Made by a program: the position numbers and the translations under genes. The notes below the pieces were generated by a model, which had not been told where the DNA came from, did not search any database, and saw only the letters and a list, made by a program, of their open reading frames with translations. Source: Butyricicoccus_A sp945486175 (GTDB lineage: Bacteria > Bacillota > Clostridia > Oscillospirales > Butyricicoccaceae). Taken from it: a stretch of DNA of 11,172 nt. Shown piece after piece: positions 5,477 through 11,172 of this stretch. The first letter of the stretch is position 1. The number at the start of each line of letters is the position of its first letter. The stretch covers positions 1 through 11,172 of the forward strand of contig CALZUY010000074.1 in NCBI GenBank assembly GCA_945829445.1. Reading direction: 5' to 3'.

Positions 5477-6468
5477 TTTTTCCTCTTCGAAGTAAGGATC
5501 GTCCCTTTCTTCACTCTAACAATCTGATTCCGAACCCTTTGAATATTTGCGTGGATTTTTGTTTCGTAGAACGCATGGCGCAGCTGCATTTTCTGCGCAG
5601 ACAGTGCTGTTGCCGAACGCGGTCTCCTATGCGCATTTTCGTAATCCTGCTCAAAAATATGGTACAGAAATGCTTTCAGCGGGGTTTCGTATTCTTTCTT
5701 TTTCACGGGAGCCTCATTGATAATACGCAGGTAGAGGGCATCATCCTTGTCTATTTCCTTTACCCGTTCGATCACTCCTTCAAACGAATCGTAATCATGG
5801 CAATTGATAAACGCCTTCGCATTGAAATCCTCTGCAATCCGCGGATCTCCGTAATAGATTGGAATTGTCCTTGCCGCAAACGCTTCTACAAGCTTTTCGG
5901 TGGCATATCCATCATAGACAGTGTTCTCAAAGGCAATCGCAAACTTATGTTTTGCCTGAAATGCCATCTTGTCTGCCACGGCACCGCCGGTATTGTTTCG
6001 ATAACGTCCGCCGGAGTTCACTTTTTTATACTGACTGAGTTTCTCAAAGATTTCTGTGCGCTTGTCCTGGGCAAAACAATTTGAGTATACAAAACTGCAG
6101 AAGCCTTCTTTGTTTTTCAGATCCTCCGCTGTAAACGCACCGCGATCCATCAGTCCGAAATAATCCTTCTTATACTGAAACAGCATATGCAGCGGAATCC
6201 TGACATAGCGATCACCAAACTCCATACGATCGAATCCAATTGCGTAATCGCACTCATTGAAGTTCGGAGTAATACATTCGCCGGTATAGAAGATTCTGAT
6301 GCAGTTATATTTCAAATGCTCATAGCCGAAGCACGAGTAAATGATATAGTCCGGATCATCAGAGAAAACCACATGGTATTTCTCCGACAACGCCTCAACA
6401 AACTCGTTGTTTCTTTCATTAAATCCCTTGAAGAAATCAACGAATTTCACCTTTCTATCTTTCTTCAA
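5473..6468 (-). CDS. GT10-family fucosyltransferase (alpha-1,3/1,4 type)
   Basis: From its TTG start this is 331 residues, near the usual bacterial GT10 length. The signature is FAIAFENTVYDGYATEKLVE (176-195) followed by ARTIPIYYGDPRI (199-211) and DFNAKAFINC, matching the GT10 donor-binding motif (K/R-F-x-x-x-FEN-x-x-GY-x-TEK and PIYxGxP). GT10 enzymes transfer L-fucose from GDP-fucose to GlcNAc-containing or related acceptors; linkage cannot be settled here. An N-terminal Rossmann-like region covers 1-170 and a basic tail 305-331 (RVRNQIVRVKKGTILTSKRK) may associate with membrane, as in Helicobacter homologues. I chose TTG at 6468 because AGGAGG (6477-6482) lies eight bases upstream. The longer frame to 6549 overlaps the GT2 remnant. 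It ends by overlapping the acyltransferase start. Confidence 0.88.
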   Translation of the reverse strand: MKKDRKVKFVDFFKGFNERNNEFVEALSEKYHVVFSDDPDYIIYSCFGYEHLKYNCIRIFYTGECITPNFNECDYAIGFDRMEFGDRYVRIPLHMLFQYKKDYFGLMDRGAFTAEDLKNKEGFCSFVYSNCFAQDKRTEIFEKLSQYKKVNSGGRYRNNTGGAVADKMAFQAKHKFAIAFENTVYDGYATEKLVEAFAARTIPIYYGDPRIAEDFNAKAFINCHDYDSFEGVIERVKEIDKDDALYLRIINEAPVKKKEYETPLKAFLYHIFEQDYENAHRRPRSATALSAQKMQLRHAFYETKIHANIQRVRNQIVRVKKGTILTSKRKK

Positions 6469-6476
6469 CTTCCCGC

Positions 6477-6482
6477 CCTCCT
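6477..6482 (-). promoter_or_regulatory. Ribosome-binding site that fixes the TTG start of the GT10 gene
   Basis: AGGAGG on the minus strand (plus strand CCTCCT) lies eight bases before TTG at 6468. It is within the continued GT2 reading frame (codons GGA GGG), just after the GT2 stop, so the fucosyltransferase start signal is embedded in the GT2 remnant. Confidence 0.75.
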
Positions 6483-6496
6483 GTTGTTTGATGATA

Positions 6497-6679
6497 CTAT
6501 CCGTATCGTACACGCTCGTCTGAAACCGCGTACTCCTGAATGATCTCAATGGTTTTGTCCGTACTCCCGTCGTTCACAATAATGAGCTGAATGTCCGAAT
6601 ATGTTTGGTTTCGTACGCTCTCTATCGCACAGCGCATTGTGTCCTGCCCATTATAAATCGGCATCACTACTGAAACCAT
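6497..6679 (-). pseudogene. Truncated family 2 glycosyltransferase (N-terminal remnant)
   Basis: The ATG at 6679 opens a 60-residue frame: MVSVVMPIYNGQDTMRCAIE at 1-20, then VRNQTYSD, LIIVNDGSTDKTIEIIQEYA and DERVRYG before TAG (6497-6499). This is the nucleotide-binding beginning of a GT-A fold GT2 enzyme (VVMPIYN at 4-10, VNDGSTD at 35-41). Family members are about 250-350 residues. Here the DxD metal site and acceptor domain are absent, so it should be inactive. After the TAG the same frame continues YHQTTGGR, like the usual 'hQenGG' GT2 segment, then is lost. This suggests a stop mutation plus deletion of the remainder up to the GT10 start. The start overlaps the flippase stop (TAATG). 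It could instead be a short expressed peptide. Confidence 0.8.
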
Positions 6680-8223
6680 TATGCTCTTCCCTTTCTGCGT
6701 CTCAAAAATAACAGTAGTGTATTTGCTGTTTCCCTGAATATTGACGTTCTGAAGAAACAAGCCAGGAACACTGCATTACAGGCAACACAATTTACTGCGA
6801 ATTTGATTATGAATGCCCCAAATCCAGTTCCACTTACAAAATTAACACACATCGCAGCAGTCAAGTATGTAATAACAAGCACTCCAAGGTAGGTGAAGAA
6901 CTCCGCAAAAAAGTCCTTTTCGCTCCTTCCAAATCCTTTTCGAAACACATGAATCGGGTCTATAATATTGTATGTAAGGAATCTGGAAATTGCAGTCGCA
7001 AAAAATATTCCGGACAACCCGATTCGTTTCGCTAACACAACAGAAAGAACCACATTGAGGATTGACGCATACAGCGGACACATCCGTGCATCCTTAAAAT
7101 AGCCAAGGGTGCATCGATAAGTGTAGGGAATGGTATTGATGAAAAGAATATAAAATGAAAGTGAAAGTGCCAACACCACATCATAGGGCAAACTGTATTC
7201 TTTGCCGAGCCACACGCCGCTGACAAAGGGTGTTAGCAGATTTGCCAGGGAAATTGCGCAAAACCCAAATACCCAGAACGAGATAAAGTATAGCTGTCTG
7301 AAAATTTTATACCGGCCATCGGCATCGTTCGAGACATTGAAATTACCGATCGTTGCCTGCAATCCGCTGCAGGCCTGGTTTGCAATGGTATTGAGTGCGC
7401 TAATAATCAAATTATAGTTAGAAACCAGACCGACTAATGATGTTTTAAGGACTACCGAAATGATTATATTGTCTGTTCCATTTAATACAACAGAACCTAA
7501 CTTATACTGGACTATTGCGGAGATATTTGCGAATATGGGTTTTCTCTCGCTCTTTGTCAGTTTTTCATTCTTGTTATGATTCAACCACGGATACTTTCTG
7601 TCCGTGATGATCGTTGTAGTAATATTTGTTGCCAATGTACAAATAATAGATATCAACAGGAAAAGAACATAATCGTGTGTCAAATAAAGGAACCATATCT
7701 GAATCACAATTTTTATCACATGAATTCCTTGCTGCACCAGCAGAACAATATAGTTTTCCTGATTGGCGATTAAAAAAGTTCGTTTGTATCCCAATATATA
7801 AGAAGCTACCGTATTTGCCAGAAACAGGCAATACAGCAAAGCAATGCTTTCCTTTATATCAGGGACATCTGATATTAATCTGTCCAGGAACGGAATAAGA
7901 GCCATTCCCACAAGGGTTATAAACAATGCAATGTAGCGGTAAGCTGTCCGAAATAAGTTCATGAGCTTACAAATCTGCTTTTGATCCTCATCTGCAATCG
8001 GCTTGTACAGGCTAAAAAGAATGGCACTACCAATACCTAATTCAGAAAACGATAGAATCGTTAAAATGTTTGAAAACAAACCTTCACAAGACAAATAGTC
8101 ATTACCAAGAAGCTTTACAAAAAAAGTTCTGCTGACAAATGAAAGTATCAGCGTCATAATTTGCAATATGCCAGCAATCCCAACATTTTTAATTGCATTC
8201 AGTATTCTGGATTTTTGATTCAT
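6679..8223 (-). CDS. wzx: Wzx-like polysaccharide flippase (MOP/PST family)
   Basis: The 514-residue protein is strongly hydrophobic, with roughly a dozen or more membrane segments. The start matches repeat-unit flippases: a short basic N-terminus, then VGIAGILQIMTLILSFVSRT, LLGNDYLSCEGLFSNILTIL, ELGIGSAILFSLYKPIADED and a Tyr/Arg region (about 90-100). Wzx proteins flip undecaprenyl-linked glycan repeat units across the cytoplasmic membrane. A conserved central pattern is VVLNGTDNIIISVVLKTSLV (about 255-275). I used the ATG at 8223; a TTG at 8235 would overlap the preceding gene, and TTGGAGT supplies the Shine-Dalgarno for 8223. The stop TAA shares one base with the GT2 remnant ATG. Together with the downstream polymerase it indicates a Wzx/Wzy pathway. 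Substrate cannot be inferred. Confidence 0.9.
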   Translation of the reverse strand: MNQKSRILNAIKNVGIAGILQIMTLILSFVSRTFFVKLLGNDYLSCEGLFSNILTILSFSELGIGSAILFSLYKPIADEDQKQICKLMNLFRTAYRYIALFITLVGMALIPFLDRLISDVPDIKESIALLYCLFLANTVASYILGYKRTFLIANQENYIVLLVQQGIHVIKIVIQIWFLYLTHDYVLFLLISIICTLATNITTTIITDRKYPWLNHNKNEKLTKSERKPIFANISAIVQYKLGSVVLNGTDNIIISVVLKTSLVGLVSNYNLIISALNTIANQACSGLQATIGNFNVSNDADGRYKIFRQLYFISFWVFGFCAISLANLLTPFVSGVWLGKEYSLPYDVVLALSLSFYILFINTIPYTYRCTLGYFKDARMCPLYASILNVVLSVVLAKRIGLSGIFFATAISRFLTYNIIDPIHVFRKGFGRSEKDFFAEFFTYLGVLVITYLTAAMCVNFVSGTGFGAFIIKFAVNCVACNAVFLACFFRTSIFRETANTLLLFLRRRKGRA

Positions 8224-8224
8224 G

Positions 8225-9310
8225 TTATACTCCAATAATGCGATTTCTCAGAAATTCAAGCGAATGCTCTCTGTTTTTTGCCAGTATAGTATTCGCCGTC
8301 TGATACTCGCACCGTGTATTATCTAAAGAATCGATTTCTCGATGAAATAAACCATACTCCTCTAGCGCACACTGAATCCGTGTATTGGCAATAGACCGCG
8401 GAATGAATCGGACGAAGAACTGCTTATTAAAATTAATGGAAAAAACCGTTCCATGAAAGGAATTCGTAACCACATAATCTGCGTTTGTAAATAATCCAAG
8501 CCATTGTCCCGGTGTGACATCATGTAAATTTACAGCTCCAGGAAGATTAAACAGCCTATCATGAATATATAGCAGTTTGCATTGTTTTTCCTTGGCCAGT
8601 TTTTTTGCAAAGCGGATTAATTCCTTGTCTTCACTCATCAGATACATTATGACGTAAGGCTCTTTGGGCACTAAGGTGTCATCAGAAAGCCCCATCCACT
8701 CTTCTTTATTGAGCAACAGCGTTGGATCAACGACATATTCCGCTTCTCGACCTGTCAGTTGTCTGACAATATCCACTGCACTTTTCTCCCGAACTGAGAT
8801 TTCGGAGAATCCAGAAATCCATGTTTTGTACTGCTCTATGAATTGCTCAGGTAGCTTTTGATATCCAATGCTTGCCGCATAGGATGTCTTTTTCTGAGAA
8901 TCATTCAGGAACGGCAGAAAATAGGAATCGTCCCCACTGGTACAGGCAATATTCCATACCTGATCGCTTCCAGATACAATTCTATCATACTTTGAACAAA
9001 CTTCTCTCAACGCATCTTGTGTGGTGCAAACTTCCGACATCTGCATTTTCCGACAAAAACCTTCAAATGTTTTGCGTGAGCAAGTCATATATGCATTTCG
9101 GAAAATTACAGAATACAGTTCTCTGACATGTAAGATATCGCGAAGTTTTTTTCGCTGAAATCTCTTTTCATTGAATTCCGCGCGATAATCTATGATTTCT
9201 GCCTCCGCGCCCATGCTATCCAATGTCTTCTGCAGTGCATATGCCTGAAAGACTGCACCATAGTTTAATGCCCGATGGAATGTCAAAATCCCCACATTAC
9301 ATTTTTTCAT
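8225..9310 (-). CDS. Polysaccharide pyruvyl transferase family protein
   Basis: This 361-residue cytosolic protein matches the PS_pyruv_trans family (CsaB/WcaK/EpsO relatives). Landmarks are VGILTFHRALNYGAVFQAYA (6-25), GSDQVWN (114-120), YAASIG around 144-149, VVDPTLLL (193-200) and VVTNSFHGTVFSINFNKQF (280-298). Characterised members add pyruvate from phosphoenolpyruvate as a ketal onto a sugar of exopolysaccharide or cell-wall polymers, giving a negative charge. Several members of the family have unknown acceptor or reaction, so pyruvylation is likely but unproved. The ATG at 9310 is three bases after the GT4 stop, with GGAAGG as Shine-Dalgarno. Its stop lies one base before the flippase ATG, so tight coupling is expected. 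It is full length. Confidence 0.85.
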   Translation of the reverse strand: MKKCNVGILTFHRALNYGAVFQAYALQKTLDSMGAEAEIIDYRAEFNEKRFQRKKLRDILHVRELYSVIFRNAYMTCSRKTFEGFCRKMQMSEVCTTQDALREVCSKYDRIVSGSDQVWNIACTSGDDSYFLPFLNDSQKKTSYAASIGYQKLPEQFIEQYKTWISGFSEISVREKSAVDIVRQLTGREAEYVVDPTLLLNKEEWMGLSDDTLVPKEPYVIMYLMSEDKELIRFAKKLAKEKQCKLLYIHDRLFNLPGAVNLHDVTPGQWLGLFTNADYVVTNSFHGTVFSINFNKQFFVRFIPRSIANTRIQCALEEYGLFHREIDSLDNTRCEYQTANTILAKNREHSLEFLRNRIIGV

Positions 9311-9313
9311 AGA

Positions 9314-10513
9314 TTACCCTTCCAGCACCTTCGAAATCAAGGCAACAAAATTCTCATAATAATGAACCTTGTCATACTGCAGCGCGACTTGTCTGGCCCT
9401 TTTCTGCATATTTTGATAAAGCTCTTTGTTGTCAATCAGCGTCGCCAAGGCTTCCTTCAGATGAACCGGCAGCTTCTCGTCGCAATCAACCAATATGCAG
9501 CAGGAAGGATCCGCATATTCGGGAATACCGCCTTGTTTCGTCGTTACCACTGGAAGCTTGCACGCCATTGCCTCAATGATGACATTGCCTGCAGCTTCCT
9601 GACATTTTGATGGTACCACGGAAATATCCGCAACAGCATAATAATTCGGCAGCTCTTCCTGGGAGATATATCCAGCAAAAATTACGCGGTTGTCAAGACT
9701 CCCCGCCAGCTTTTCCAGTTCCCGCACATAAGCATTTTTCTTTCCATCCCTATATGCACTGCTGCCAATGATGTACATATAGGTGTTCTTAGCCTCCAGC
9801 ATGGAAAAGGCTTCCAGTGCTTCCTTCACACCTTTGTTTTCATCAAGCCGACCACAATACACAATCACCGCAGCATCTTCCCCAATGCCGTGCTCTGCTC
9901 TATACTTTCTGCGAAAGGCCATCCTGCCGTCCGTATTGAAGTGATCAACATCAATCGCGTTTTTCAGTACATGAACCTTGGTTGCCTGGGCCGGATCTAT
10001 TTGCGCGACACGTTTTCTGCAATAATCGCTGATAACGAAAATCCCTTTGCAGGCACTGACAATGTTTTTCCCATTATCGGTTCCAGTGTGAAGCCCATCA
10101 ATGTGCATATGTAAAATCAAAGGAATATTGAGTGCGTTCTTCAGTTGCAGCGTCTGAAAATAATTCCCTTCAATCACGATGACATCAGGCTTATCTTCTT
10201 TGATTCTTTTTATGCACCATCGTATAAAATTGGTTTTCATATAGGTTCTGCCCCTTGATGCTTTTCTGAGCAGTCTATACGGTAATCCGCAAAGCAGGTC
10301 AAACGTATTGTGCGCATGATAATAGCGAAATTCAGAGTGCTGATATTGATGTGATATCATTTCTGCTTCAACATCAAAATAACTGTATATTATAAAATCA
10401 TTCTTTTTCTGTTGCTCATTCACATCAATCAAATGAGTCATCATTGTCTGCGTCGCACCGCCCCTCGTCGCCGGAATCGGTCGCGCGCTGCCAGTTATGA
10501 TCGCAATTTTCAC
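9314..10513 (-). CDS. GT4-family glycosyltransferase (retaining, GT-B fold)
   Basis: This 399-residue GT-B enzyme has an N-terminal Rossmann domain with RGGATQTMMTHLID (17-30), a helical bridge, and a C-terminal donor domain with IVYCGRLDENKGVKEALEAF (217-236). The donor motif is E306-x7-E314 within PSKCQEAAGNVIIEAMACKL (301-320), followed by PVVTTKQGGIPEY. The family (GT4) transfers hexoses or similar sugars from nucleotide sugars with retention. The donor cannot be read. I chose GTG at 10513 because its TGA neighbour is the polymerase stop (GTGA, 4-bp overlap), GAGGGAGAC precedes it, and the N-terminus MKIAIITGSARP is family-like. An ATG at 10531 would add six residues. It is intact, with no frameshift. 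Confidence 0.9.
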   Translation of the reverse strand: MKIAIITGSARPIPATRGGATQTMMTHLIDVNEQQKKNDFIIYSYFDVEAEMISHQYQHSEFRYYHAHNTFDLLCGLPYRLLRKASRGRTYMKTNFIRWCIKRIKEDKPDVIVIEGNYFQTLQLKNALNIPLILHMHIDGLHTGTDNGKNIVSACKGIFVISDYCRKRVAQIDPAQATKVHVLKNAIDVDHFNTDGRMAFRRKYRAEHGIGEDAAVIVYCGRLDENKGVKEALEAFSMLEAKNTYMYIIGSSAYRDGKKNAYVRELEKLAGSLDNRVIFAGYISQEELPNYYAVADISVVPSKCQEAAGNVIIEAMACKLPVVTTKQGGIPEYADPSCCILVDCDEKLPVHLKEALATLIDNKELYQNMQKRARQVALQYDKVHYYENFVALISKVLEG

Positions 10514-11172
10514 CTGTTGTCTCCCTCGCAATTATTGCTCTGGTGCCGGAGCCGTGTGCCCGGAGAGCAGATACCCCAAAACATACACAGAAGCAAAAAT
10601 TGTATCTGTGTATTCAATACATTGCTCGCCATAGAAATGCAAAAGAACACGATTAAGGACGCTTCATACGCCAGAGTAAATGTGCTGCTCTCTCTTTTTA
10701 ATTGAAAGAAACCTTGAATAAGACAAACCCAAAAGAAAAGATATAGCGCGAAGCCGATCATTCCATAATTGTACAGAACCATCAAAAAGTCATTATGGGT
10801 TCCTATGTTAATTGCTTGGTTAACGGTATTGAAGCCATGTCCAATGATCTGTCTAAGGGTATTTGCTTCCAGAAATGCCCGCCACGCAGATGCATAGATA
10901 CTTGCTCTGCCGTTTCCACCGCTTGTTAATTCATCCCATAGTTCCAGAAAAACATTGCTGCCTGCATGAGAATAAGCATAAAACCGCGCAATTCTCCATA
11001 ACCCATAAAGAACCAATACCATCGCAACGACTCCCAGCAGTAATTGAGACGATGAAATTCTTTTCCTCCCAAAATACTTTAATGCAAAAATCATCCAAAT
11101 CAAAATCAGTGCAACGAAACAGGTGCTTTTCCCAGCAATGATAATTGCAGCCGATGAAACACACAAAGCCGC
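10510..11172 (-). CDS. O-antigen polymerase/ligase-like membrane protein, C-terminal part (5' end beyond window)
   Basis: About 220 residues are visible, open at the right edge and ending in TGA (10510-10512). They show four to five hydrophobic segments, a large extracytoplasmic loop with SGGNGRASIYASAWRAF (about 84-100) and the Wzy_C/WaaL signature GHGFNTVNQAINIGTHNDFL (about 111-130), then YNYGMIGFALYLFFW. The R-x-x-x-x-x-W and G-H-G...H-N-D residues are those typical of O-antigen ligase-family (RfaL/Wzy) proteins, which polymerise or transfer undecaprenyl-linked repeat units on the outer face of the membrane. Polymerase (Wzy) is more likely in a Gram-positive with a flippase in the same operon, but ligase cannot be excluded. 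The stop overlaps the GT4 start by four bases. Confidence 0.85.
   Translation of the reverse strand, partial: AALCVSSAAIIIAGKSTCFVALILIWMIFALKYFGRKRISSSQLLLGVVAMVLVLYGLWRIARFYAYSHAGSNVFLELWDELTSGGNGRASIYASAWRAFLEANTLRQIIGHGFNTVNQAINIGTHNDFLMVLYNYGMIGFALYLFFWVCLIQGFFQLKRESSTFTLAYEASLIVFFCISMASNVLNTQIQFLLLCMFWGICSPGTRLRHQSNNCEGDNR

Overview
The left part (about 1-2,400) is GC-rich and reads like the core chromosome of a Firmicute, most likely a Clostridia/Oscillospirales gut anaerobe. This is inferred from the DnaD-plus-DnaI/DnaC-like loader pair, strong Shine-Dalgarno sites, one sigma-A type promoter, a CCA-encoding tRNA-Leu, and the phage and surface-polysaccharide families on the right. I cannot name the species.

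Region 1 (1-2,674, + strand) is a compact housekeeping run. It holds the tail of a DnaD-domain replication protein, a DnaC/DnaI-like AAA+ helicase-loader ATPase with a Cys cluster, a Gph-type HAD phosphatase and a YfbR-type HD 5'-deoxynucleotidase whose start lies inside the gph end. A well-formed promoter then precedes a small DUF2007-like protein. Region 2 (2,790-2,940) is tRNA-Leu(UAA) and a very strong terminator hairpin.

Region 3 (2,941-4,870) is the boundary zone. It has a 23-bp tandem repeat and hairpins, followed by two minus-strand phage genes that converge on the tRNA: a BppU-like baseplate protein and a tail-fibre-like protein. No integrase, capsid, portal, terminase or lysis gene is visible, so this looks like a prophage or tail-module remnant at a tRNA.

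Region 4 (4,871-11,172, all minus strand) is a visibly AT-richer surface-polysaccharide operon, read from right to left. It encodes an O-antigen polymerase/ligase-like membrane protein (5' end outside the window), a GT4 glycosyltransferase, a pyruvyl-transferase-family protein, a Wzx-like flippase, a truncated GT2 remnant, a GT10 fucosyltransferase and a hexapeptide-repeat acyltransferase. Genes are tightly packed, and several starts and stops overlap by 1-4 bp. Together they are consistent with building, decorating (fucose, possible pyruvate or acetyl groups), flipping and polymerising a repeat-unit glycan in a Wzx/Wzy-type pathway.

I see no sequence evidence for a wholly new system. The most interesting points are the truncated GT2 whose remnant carries the fucosyltransferase ribosome-binding site, the fucosyltransferase itself, the compositional break inside the tail-fibre gene, and the phage-tail pair between a tRNA and a capsule operon.
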